A stretch of DNA of 57,606 bases from Arcobacter sp. LA11 (GTDB taxonomy: Bacteria > Campylobacterota > Campylobacteria > Campylobacterales > Arcobacteraceae). The translations under genes and the position numbers were made by a program. Shown piece by piece: positions 9,122 to 16,592 of this stretch (its first letter is position 1; every line of letters starts with the position of its first letter). Below the pieces are notes generated by a model. It was not told the DNA's origin. It was given only the letters and a program-made list of their open reading frames with translations, and did no database searches. The stretch spans positions 1 through 57,606 of the forward strand of contig NZ_BDIR01000014.1 of assembly GCF_001895145.1 (NCBI RefSeq), read 5' to 3'.

Positions 9122-10467
9122 TTATCTAATATCTCTCTTATTGAATTTTCAATTAATTTTATTTCATCTTCTTGTATAGTTCTAAAATCTAATAGAAATT
9201 GTTCATTTTCTATTCTTCCTACAATATTCTTTGCTCTTAAAAGTTTCTCAATCTTATTTGGTTTATAATTTTTAAATTTTATACTTAAAGCAACAGTAGG
9301 TATTTTTTTATTTGGAGTTGTTCCTCCTCCTATTACTGTTTGGGTATTTTTTATCTCACATTCACATATATCATCAATAGAATTTTTTAAAATTGATGCA
9401 TTTTCTTTTAATTTTGAAATCTCAGTAAAAAGCATTTTTAGAGTAGGAATTTTATCAATATCTCCTAATAAAATAGATTTTACATTTTCTTCAAGTATAG
9501 CTAGAGTAATTTTGTCAACTCTTAACATTCTTAATAGTTGATTCTTTTTTAACTTTGCTATTAACTCTTTTTTACCTACAATTATTCCTGCTTGTACACT
9601 TCCTAAAAGTTTATCACCAGAAAAGCTAAGTAAACTTGGATTATATTCCATAATTTTTTTAACAGAAGGTTCTGATTCATTCAAGCCATAAGGTAAATCA
9701 ATTAAATGGCCACTTCCCATATCATAGTAGTCAATTATGTTATTCTCTTTTGCAACATTTACAATATCTTCAAAATCAACTTCTGAACTAAAACCTTCTA
9801 TTGAGTAGTTTGATTTATGAACTTTCATTAGCATTGAAGTTTGTTCACAAATTGCATTTTGATAGTCTCTTAAATGGGTTTTATTTGTAGTACCTATCTC
9901 TTTTAGCTTAGCACCACTGCTAGCCATAACATCAGGCACTCTAAAACTACCACCAATTTCTACAAGTTCTCCACGGCTAACTACAACTTCTTTTCTTTTT
10001 GCAAAAGTATTAAGGATCAGAAATACTGCACTTGCGTTGTTATTTACAATAAGTACATCTTCACAATTTAAAGCTTCACAAATTACTTTAGATATATGAG
10101 CGTATCTTTCTCCTCTTTTTCCTTTTTCTAAATCATATTCAAGGTTGTTATAGCTTGTTGCTACATCTTTTGCTTTTAAAAAGGCTTCTTCATTTATTAA
10201 ACTTCTTCCTAAGTTTGTATGAACTATTACTCCTGTTGCATTTATAACTTTTTGCAGTGATGGTTTTGTTATATTCTGATACTCTTTTATAACTTTTTTG
10301 ATTAACTCATTTTCATCAATAGAATCAACTTCATTATTTAAAATTGATTCTCTTAAATCTTGTAAAACTTTTTTTGAAATTGTAGAAACTAGAGAAAAAG
10401 AAAGTTCTTTAAATTCATTTTTTGCGACGAATTTATCGACTTTAGGAATAGATTTTAGTAAAACCAT
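9118..10467 (-). CDS. selA: L-seryl-tRNA(Sec) selenium transferase SelA
   Basis: SelA is the PLP enzyme that converts Ser-tRNA(Sec) to Sec-tRNA(Sec) using selenophosphate from SelD. The PLP lysine lies in SFSGDKLLGSVQAG; NATGVIVHTNLGRS and YDMGSGHL are further family signatures. I chose ATG 10467 because AAGGG lies 5 bases upstream and the protein is then 449 residues, the usual length. A longer frame up to 10563 exists but would run into the selC gene on the other strand, so it is rejected. Order on this strand: selD, (selC antisense), selA, selB. Confidence 0.97.
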   Translation of the reverse strand: MVLLKSIPKVDKFVAKNEFKELSFSLVSTISKKVLQDLRESILNNEVDSIDENELIKKVIKEYQNITKPSLQKVINATGVIVHTNLGRSLINEEAFLKAKDVATSYNNLEYDLEKGKRGERYAHISKVICEALNCEDVLIVNNNASAVFLILNTFAKRKEVVVSRGELVEIGGSFRVPDVMASSGAKLKEIGTTNKTHLRDYQNAICEQTSMLMKVHKSNYSIEGFSSEVDFEDIVNVAKENNIIDYYDMGSGHLIDLPYGLNESEPSVKKIMEYNPSLLSFSGDKLLGSVQAGIIVGKKELIAKLKKNQLLRMLRVDKITLAILEENVKSILLGDIDKIPTLKMLFTEISKLKENASILKNSIDDICECEIKNTQTVIGGGTTPNKKIPTVALSIKFKNYKPNKIEKLLRAKNIVGRIENEQFLLDFRTIQEDEIKLIENSIREILDK

Positions 10468-10524
10468 TTTTACCCTTTTAGAATTTTTTAATATTTTTAT
10501 TGTAGAATAACGCTCTACAAAATT

Positions 10525-10624
10525 TGGGGGGTATGTGATCCTGGTGGACACCGCAGGCTTCAACCCTGATCGGCGGTTCGTGTGTACGCGCCGCGGTAGG
10601 TTCGATTCCTACACCTTCTCGCCA
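10525..10624 (+). tRNA. selC: Selenocysteine tRNA (anticodon UCA)
   Basis: The gene has anticodon TCA in loop CTTCAAC between CAGG and CCTG, a long variable arm (outer stem CGGCG/CGCCG, inner CGT/ACG), T arm GTAGG-TTCGATT-CCTAC and an encoded CCA at 10622-10624. The 3' acceptor strand ACCTTCTC pairs with seven bases GGGGGGT; the eighth pair would be T10525 against C, a mismatch, so the true 5' end may be 10525 or 10526. The D stem GTG/CAC plus TCC/GGA needs a bulged A. The gene lies between selA and selD on the opposite strand. CAAAATTTGG (10518-10527) and CCAAATTTTG (10622-10631) form a perfect inverted repeat that overlaps both ends. Confidence 0.93.
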
Positions 10625-10637
10625 AATTTTGCTTAGC

Positions 10638-11672
10638 CTAGTATATCATTATAGGTGTAGTGCCTCTTGGAATTACTTCCCCAATAACAGTTGCATATCC
10701 ATAAGTTAAATCTTCAACTCTTTTTACATATTCTTTTGCCTCTTCTGGATCCATAGCTATTAACAATCCTCCTGAAGTTTGTGCATCACAATACATTTGG
10801 TAACATTTATCTGTAGGACACATTATCGTAGTCTTATCTTCTAAATATTTCATATTTCTTTTTGTTCCACCTGGAACAACGCCTTGAGCTCCTAACTCTT
10901 CAGCCTCTTTTATAACAGGTACTATTCCACAATGAATTGCAAAAGAGTTAAAAGGACCTGTCGATTCTAAAGCATGGCCTAAAAGACCAAATCCTGTGAT
11001 ATCAGTACAAGCACTTACATCATAATCTTTTAGGATTTTAGATGGTAAATAGTTTAATGTCTCCATAATCTTAACTGCTTCGTTTGTTGTTGATTCACTT
11101 AGTAAATCTCTTTTTATAGCAGTTGTTAAAATACCCATACCTAACGGTTTTGTTAAAACTAATACATGTCCAATTTTAGCAGTATTATTTCTAAGTATTT
11201 TATCTGGATGTACTAGTCCTGCAACAGAAAGACCATAATACATCTCTGGGCTTTCTATTGTGTGTCCACCCATAAGAAGTCCCCCACACTCTTGAATTTT
11301 TTCATTTCCACCTCTAAGTATTTCTCTTAGAGCATCTGTTCCTTGGTTTTTATTATCAAAACCTACAATATTTAGAGCAGTTTTAACATCTGCTCCCATT
11401 GCAAAAACATCTGAAAGTGAATTTGCAGCAGCTATTTTCCCATATAAATATGGGTCATCTACTACAGGAGTTATAAAATCAAGTGTTTGCACTAATGCTT
11501 CTTCATCATTTAATTTATAAACTGAAGCATCGTCACTATTTTCAAATCCTACAAGTACTTTGTTATCGCATGGAACTAAGCTAATAATTGTTTGTTTAAG
11601 ATCCCCCGGACCCATCTTAGCAGCTCAACCCGCAGCTTTAACGAACTTGGTTAATTTATATTCGTTATTCAT
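10638..11672 (-). CDS. selD: Selenide, water dikinase SelD (selenoprotein, Sec16)
   Basis: SelD makes selenophosphate from selenide and ATP, the selenium donor for SelA. The frame starts at ATG 11672 (GAGG five bases upstream) and reads MNNEYKLTKFVKAAG, then TGA at 11625-11627, then AAKMGPGDLKQ. In the family this position is the catalytic Cys or Sec and the Lys four residues later is the second catalytic residue, so the TGA is read as Sec16. The whole protein is 344 residues. An ORF finder that treats TGA as stop would start at the internal Met in KMGPGD and lose the active site. A SECIS-like hairpin follows the codon. The gene is transcribed toward selA, with selC antisense between. Confidence 0.95.
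11597..11624 (-). promoter_or_regulatory. SECIS-like hairpin after the selD UGA
   Basis: Directly downstream of the UGA the mRNA can fold AAGAT...ATCTT with an upper CC/GG pair of bases, an asymmetric GGGT bulge and a GGG loop about 18 nt after the UGA. Position and overall shape fit a bacterial SECIS recognised by SelB. The fold was done by eye. Confidence 0.6.
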
Positions 11673-11742
11673 TTTATCCTCGAATTATATTGTTATGAAA
11701 TGTGTAAATAAGTAGTTAATTGTAAGTAAAACATTTATGTAC

Positions 11743-11757
11743 ACCTATTCCATAGGT
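11743..11757. promoter_or_regulatory. Inverted repeat ACCTAT-N3-ATAGGT upstream of the selenium transporter
   Basis: A perfect 6-base palindrome with a 3-base centre lies in the 291-base gap between selD and the binding-protein gene. A related element, CCTAA-N3-TTAGG, lies at 11881-11893. Together they may be operators for a selenium-responsive or oxyanion regulator; nothing in the window encodes an obvious candidate. Apart from these the gap holds nothing I recognise. Confidence 0.4.
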
Positions 11758-11880
11758 TAATGTCCTTTATTCTACAATCAATTTAGTTAAAATAAAATTA
11801 GTTATAGTAAATTTTTTTTTACCTTTTAAGATAACTTTTATAGATTGTTTATTATAGTTACACTCACAAACAAGCATTAG

Positions 11881-11893
11881 CCTAAGGTTTAGG
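11881..11893. promoter_or_regulatory. Inverted repeat CCTAA-N3-TTAGG upstream of the selenium transporter
   Basis: Second copy of the CCTAW-N3-WTAGG pattern, 83 bases upstream of the binding-protein start at 11964 and 138 bases from the first copy. Candidate operator only. Confidence 0.4.
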
Positions 11894-11963
11894 TTGGACA
11901 TAAAATTGATTTGCATGATATTTATGACTATATATGCTTCAAAAAATAAATTTTGGAGTAGAA

Positions 11964-12806
11964 ATGAAAAAACTTCTATTAGCACTAATATGTGCGACAT
12001 CATTGTTTTCACAAACATTTACATTTACGGCAATTCCTGATCAGGATGAAACAAAATTAAAAGAGAGATTCTCTTTATTATCAACTTACCTTACAAAAGA
12101 ATTAGGTGTGGATGTTAAGTTTGTTCCCGTTAAGTCTTATTCTGCATCAATTGCAGCATTTAGAAATAATCAAGTTCAATTGGCTTGGTTTGGTGGTTTA
12201 TCAGGTGTAAAAGCTAGATTAATTGTACCTGGTTCTGTAGCAATTGCACAAGGTGTTGAAGATCCAAACTTTCACTCATTTTTAATTGCACATAGTTCTA
12301 CTGGATTAGAAAAAAGTAAATCTATCCCTAAAGGAATTGAAGGTAAGACATTTACATTTGGTTCAAAAGGTTCAACTTCTGGAAGATTAATGCCTCAGTA
12401 CTTTATTCAAAAAGAGTTTAATAAATCTCCAAATGAGATTTTCAAAAAAGTTGGATTTTCTGGAAATCACTCTAAAACAGTTGCATTAGTTCAAAGTGGT
12501 GCATATGAAGTAGGTGCTGTTAATTATAAAGTATGGAAAAAAGAGTTAAAAGCTGGTAAAATTGACCCTTCAAAAGTAAAGATCATTTATCAAACACCTG
12601 GATATCCAGATTATAACTTTACTGCAAGAGGTGATATTGATAAGCAGTTTGGAAAAGGTTTTACAGCAAAATTACAAAAAGCAATTTTAAATATTAAAGA
12701 TGAAAAAATCTTAAATGCTTTCCCAAGAAGTGGATTTATTAAAGCAACAAATGAAGATTTTGCACCAGTATTAGATACTGCAAGAGAATTAGGTTTAGTT
12801 GACTAA
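11964..12806 (+). CDS. Periplasmic binding protein of a putative selenate/selenium ABC transporter (PhnD-like)
   Basis: This is a 280-residue PhnD-family substrate-binding protein with a signal peptide (MKKLLLALICATSLFSQ). The body shows the family pattern KFVPVKSYSASIAAFRNNQVQLAWFGG, given here as separate pieces: VPVKSYSA, then QVQLAWFGG, and later FGSKGSTSGR. I chose ATG 11964 because GGAG lies 7 bases upstream; the frame opens 10 codons earlier but that would precede the signal peptide. A branch of this family always found beside selD is annotated as putative selenate binding protein (TIGR04553, from memory). Placement directly after selD, selA and selB supports selenium import. Phosphonate uptake is less likely, as no C-P lyase gene is near. 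Confidence 0.8.
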   Translation: MKKLLLALICATSLFSQTFTFTAIPDQDETKLKERFSLLSTYLTKELGVDVKFVPVKSYSASIAAFRNNQVQLAWFGGLSGVKARLIVPGSVAIAQGVEDPNFHSFLIAHSSTGLEKSKSIPKGIEGKTFTFGSKGSTSGRLMPQYFIQKEFNKSPNEIFKKVGFSGNHSKTVALVQSGAYEVGAVNYKVWKKELKAGKIDPSKVKIIYQTPGYPDYNFTARGDIDKQFGKGFTAKLQKAILNIKDEKILNAFPRSGFIKATNEDFAPVLDTARELGLVD

Positions 12807-12826
12807 GGACAAATAAAGGAATTATA

Positions 12827-13486
12827 ATGGTTTTTAATTTTCAAAATGAAACAATTTCATATGATAATTTAATAGCTATTAACGCCTTAACTTTAAATAT
12901 CAAAAAGGGTGAAAAGGTTGCTCTTTTAGGTAAAAGTGGAAGTGGTAAGTCAACACTACTAAAAAGAATGTATGAGTTACAAAATGAAAGTAGCTCATAT
13001 ATTCCTCAAGAGCTTGGACTTGTAAATAACCTTTCTGTTTTTCATAATGTATATATATCAAAGCTTGATACAAACTCATTTTTTTATAATCTTAGAAATT
13101 TACTTAAGCCAGTAAAAAAAGAAATTAGTGGTATTACAAATGTTTTAAATGATCTTTTATTAGATGATAAAATATTTATAAAATCACATAACTTATCTGG
13201 TGGACAAAAACAGCGTGTTGCAATTGCAAGAGCGCTTTATGAAGAAAAAAATATACTTTTAGCAGATGAACCAATTTCTGCACTTGATGAATTTTTATCA
13301 AAAAAAGTTGTAAATAAACTTACTACTTCTTTTGATACTGTAATCTGTACTTTACATAATGTCGATTTAGCTTTAGAAAATTTTGATAGAGTTATAGGTT
13401 TAAAAGGTGGGAAACTTTTATTAGATAAAAGATGTGAAGAAATAACTATTCAGGATAGAGAAGCCTTATATAATGCTACAAAGTAA
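12827..13486 (+). CDS. ATP-binding subunit of the putative selenium ABC transporter
   Basis: A 219-residue ABC ATPase of PhnC type. Walker A is LLGKSGSGKST (about residues 35-45), the signature is LSGGQKQRVAIARA and Walker B is ILLADEPIS, followed by an H-loop His in CTLHN. It lies 20 bases after the binding-protein gene with AAAGGA near the start and overlaps the permease gene by 14 bases, so the three form one operon. It energises import of the oxyanion delivered by the PhnD-like protein. Confidence 0.85.
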   Translation: MVFNFQNETISYDNLIAINALTLNIKKGEKVALLGKSGSGKSTLLKRMYELQNESSSYIPQELGLVNNLSVFHNVYISKLDTNSFFYNLRNLLKPVKKEISGITNVLNDLLLDDKIFIKSHNLSGGQKQRVAIARALYEEKNILLADEPISALDEFLSKKVVNKLTTSFDTVICTLHNVDLALENFDRVIGLKGGKLLLDKRCEEITIQDREALYNATK

Positions 13487-14957
13487 AAGTTTAAATGTAA
13501 GCTTACTTTTTCTTGGTATTGCTTTTGTCTCTTTTTTATTTTCAGATTTTTCAATCTCTACACAAGAGCCTTTTTTAGAGTTAAAAAACTTTGCTTTTTC
13601 AATTGTAAAAATGGATGTTACAACTATTCCTTCATTGCTTCCAGCACTTTTTATGACTATTTCGATTGCCGTTGTTGCAATGTTTTTCTCTGTAATTATA
13701 GGTTTCTTTCTTGCAATATTTTTTGAAAACTTTTTTTTAAGAGTTACTCTAGCTTTTACTAGAGCTATACATGAACTGTTTTGGGCATTAATTTTTTTAC
13801 AAATTTTTGGTTTAAATACCCTTACTGCTCTTTTGGCAATTATATTACCTTATAGTGCAATTTTAGCAAAAGTGTATGCTGAAATACTCCAAGAACACGA
13901 TACATTTCCAAAAGAGTTAAAAGGAAAGTCCCTTATTTCGTATTACATTTACACAAAAATTCCTGATGCTTTACCTCATTTAGTAGCATATACTTTCTAT
14001 AGGTTTGAATGTGCTTTAAGGTCAACTGCAATTTTAGGCTTTGTAGGTATTACTACTTTAGGTTATTATCTTTCTTCTTCATTTATGCAAGGCTATTATA
14101 ATGAAGTATGGCTTTTATTAATTCTATTTTACATAGTAATTGCAACAATAAGATACTGGCTAAATAAATATAGTGTTAGTTTTGTCCTACTTGCTTCCTT
14201 TTTTTATTTAGATGATTTTGGAAATATTAGTGTTGAAAATTTTATTAGATTTGTTACAAGCGATATAGTCCCTTATCCAATAAGAGCAGATAAAGGATTG
14301 GAAGCAACTATTGAATGGTTTTCTAAAATCTTCTCAAATGAAATAGTTCCTGGGGTTTTTAATACAATCTTACTAACTCAGATTTCACTTGTATTAACGG
14401 CTTTCTTAGCTCTTTTAGCTTTTCCTCTAATTTCAAAAAAGTTTGTAACTAATAAATTTTTAAGAGGTATATCTCATGTACTATTAGTAGTTCTTAGGTC
14501 TACTCCTGAATACATATTAGCTTATTTATTTTTACAAATTTTTGGACCGTCTATGTTACCTGCAGCTTTAGCTTTAATGCTTCATAATGGCGCAATTATA
14601 AGCTTTTTAATGGGTCAACAAGTAAATGAATTAACCTTACGTTTAGATGTAACAAAAAAGAAAAACGAGTTATATTTATTTGAAGTATTACCTAGAATCT
14701 ATTCTCAAGTTTTAGCTTTCTTATTTTATAGATGGGAAATAATTATGAGAGAATCAGCAATCTTAGGAATACTAGGTGTTGCTACTTTAGGATTTTTCAT
14801 AGATTCTGCAATAGCTGATTTTAGACTTGATAAAATGATGTTATTATTAGTAGTAACTGCAATATTAAATATAGTAATTGATATAATTTCTAGAAAAAGT
14901 AGAAACTATCTAAAAGTAGAACAGTCTATTACTTCTTGTGGATGTGATTTGAAATAG
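13473..14957 (+). CDS. Duplicated permease of the putative selenium ABC transporter (PhnE-PhnE fusion)
   Basis: A 494-residue integral membrane protein that contains two PhnE-like permease halves in tandem. Each half has about six membrane segments and an EAA-type loop: FYRFECALRSTAILGFVGITTLG in the first half (seen as RSTAILGFVG) and YRWEIIMRESAILGILGVATLG in the second (seen as RESAILGILG). A fused protein replaces the usual homodimer. It overlaps the ATPase gene by 14 bases, and its 3' end overlaps the convergent serine hydrolase gene by 29 bases. Confidence 0.85.
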   Translation: MLQSKSLNVSLLFLGIAFVSFLFSDFSISTQEPFLELKNFAFSIVKMDVTTIPSLLPALFMTISIAVVAMFFSVIIGFFLAIFFENFFLRVTLAFTRAIHELFWALIFLQIFGLNTLTALLAIILPYSAILAKVYAEILQEHDTFPKELKGKSLISYYIYTKIPDALPHLVAYTFYRFECALRSTAILGFVGITTLGYYLSSSFMQGYYNEVWLLLILFYIVIATIRYWLNKYSVSFVLLASFFYLDDFGNISVENFIRFVTSDIVPYPIRADKGLEATIEWFSKIFSNEIVPGVFNTILLTQISLVLTAFLALLAFPLISKKFVTNKFLRGISHVLLVVLRSTPEYILAYLFLQIFGPSMLPAALALMLHNGAIISFLMGQQVNELTLRLDVTKKKNELYLFEVLPRIYSQVLAFLFYRWEIIMRESAILGILGVATLGFFIDSAIADFRLDKMMLLLVVTAILNIVIDIISRKSRNYLKVEQSITSCGCDLK

Positions 14958-16389
14958 TAACTATAAAAAAGCTGATTTTTGTAATAAAATCTAAAGTAGC
15001 TAAAACAATCGACCCTAATATTAAATATCCAATATCTGGTACAAACATTAAAAACGTACTGAAGGTTAAATCGTATATTCTAGGGAAAATAAAATATAAT
15101 AGTATTATGATTATTATGTCAAAAACAAGTAATAAAATAACTTTAGATTTCGAATTATTTTTATTATTTTTAATAAAATGATTAAATAAATATAACTGAA
15201 GTATTAATAATATACTTAAAATTATATATGCAGATATTGAAATAATATCAAATTCATTACTTTTTATTTTTTTATTTTTAATTATATCTATAATTCCACC
15301 TGCTAAACCATTTAATTCTTTATTATTAAGTGTATATGATGTTGCATTTGTTAATACTATTAGTCCTAGTTTCTCTTTTGGATATATTATCATCATACTT
15401 GTATATCCTGGAGCACCACCAAGATGATTTAAATATGGTTCTTCACTTGTATCAACAAACCATCCAAAACTATAATGAATTTTATCTTTAACTATTGTAA
15501 AACTTGGTGTTTGTATTTGTTTTATAATTGAAGATGAAAATACTTGCTCTTTTTTGTATTTTCCATTATTCAATTGTGCTATTAAGTACTTACTCATATC
15601 TTTAATATCTGATATTATATATCCAGCAGGAAGTAATATTTTACTAAATGGAAAATTACTTTTAACTGCTTGCCCAAACCAAAGTCTATGACCTTGTACA
15701 ATATTTGTTTTATCTATATCCTTTAATGAGGTAAAACTATTTTTCATATTTAATTTATTAAATATATTTTTTTCTATATATTGTTCATAAGTTAATTTAG
15801 ATACTTTTTCTATAATTAGACCTAAAATTTGATAGTTTATATTTGAATAATGAAAAGTTGTCGATGGTTCTGATACTAAGGAAATGTCTTTTAAATCTCT
15901 AATCGTTTTTTCTAAAGCAAAATCACTACTATCCCAATTGTCAAAATTTTTTAACCCTTCAAAAGTAGAAAATCCACTTGTTTGGTTTAACAGTGTTCTT
16001 ATTGTGATATTCTTTATACTTTTTGCATCTTTTATTTTAAACCAAGGGAGGTGTTTTCTGATTGAGTCATCCAAATTGATTTTTTTATCTTCTACTAATT
16101 GCATAATAGCTAAAGCAGTAAATGATTTAGTTAAAGATCCAATATAGAATAATGAGGAAGGAGAGATAGCTTTGTTTTTTGAATAGCTTTTTTTATAAAT
16201 TAAATTATTATCTTTTATAATACCAATTGATATGTTTGGAATATTAGCTTCTTTTTGTATGTTTTTAACATATTTATCAATATTATTAAAAGTTTGATTT
16301 TTGATATCATGAGCACTAATTTTTGAAGAGAAAAGAATTCCTAAAAATAGGACGATTTTTATTAATATTTTATAATTTAATGTATATAT
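14929..16389 (-). CDS. Beta-lactamase-family serine hydrolase with membrane tail; no canonical start codon
   Basis: The frame carries a class-C-type serine hydrolase: SxxK is SLTK (Ser85-Lys88 if counted from 16389), YxN is YSN (about 181-183), and HLGG stands in for the third motif. A C-terminal part of about 100 residues has three or so membrane segments. The first in-frame ATG (16104) falls after SLTK, so it cannot be the true start. Upstream the frame is open to a stop at 16417-16419 and codes a signal-like stretch (KILIKIVLFLGILF, then SSKISA). No ATG, GTG or TTG occurs there. AAAGG at 16397-16401 is 7 bases before ATA 16389, so either AUA initiates or an ATG has been lost and the gene is decaying. 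Confidence 0.65.
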   Translation of the reverse strand: MYTLNYKILIKIVLFLGILFSSKISAHDIKNQTFNNIDKYVKNIQKEANIPNISIGIIKDNNLIYKKSYSKNKAISPSSLFYIGSLTKSFTALAIMQLVEDKKINLDDSIRKHLPWFKIKDAKSIKNITIRTLLNQTSGFSTFEGLKNFDNWDSSDFALEKTIRDLKDISLVSEPSTTFHYSNINYQILGLIIEKVSKLTYEQYIEKNIFNKLNMKNSFTSLKDIDKTNIVQGHRLWFGQAVKSNFPFSKILLPAGYIISDIKDMSKYLIAQLNNGKYKKEQVFSSSIIKQIQTPSFTIVKDKIHYSFGWFVDTSEEPYLNHLGGAPGYTSMMIIYPKEKLGLIVLTNATSYTLNNKELNGLAGGIIDIIKNKKIKSNEFDIISISAYIILSILLILQLYLFNHFIKNNKNNSKSKVILLLVFDIIIIILLYFIFPRIYDLTFSTFLMFVPDIGYLILGSIVLATLDFITKISFFIVTISNHIHKK

Positions 16390-16592
16390 TTTTATGCCTT
16401 TGAATAATTCAAAATATTATATATTAATTAATCTTAAATTACATATTAGTATTATGTAATAATAATATATTTCATTAGTAAAAAAATCAAGTACCTTAAT
16501 TCATAGAATTAGTACTTTCAATTAAAAGATATAAATCAAATTTAATGTAATATTATCTTATACTATTTAAACCAATATCAAAAGGATTAAAT

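Noticed and set aside
10468-10563. Extended N-terminus of SelA
   Set aside because: Would cover selC on the other strand; the RBS and family length support 10467.
11767-12018. 83-residue ORF on the minus strand
   Set aside because: No ribosome site or domain; it overlaps the binding-protein start and is rich in AT-driven codons.
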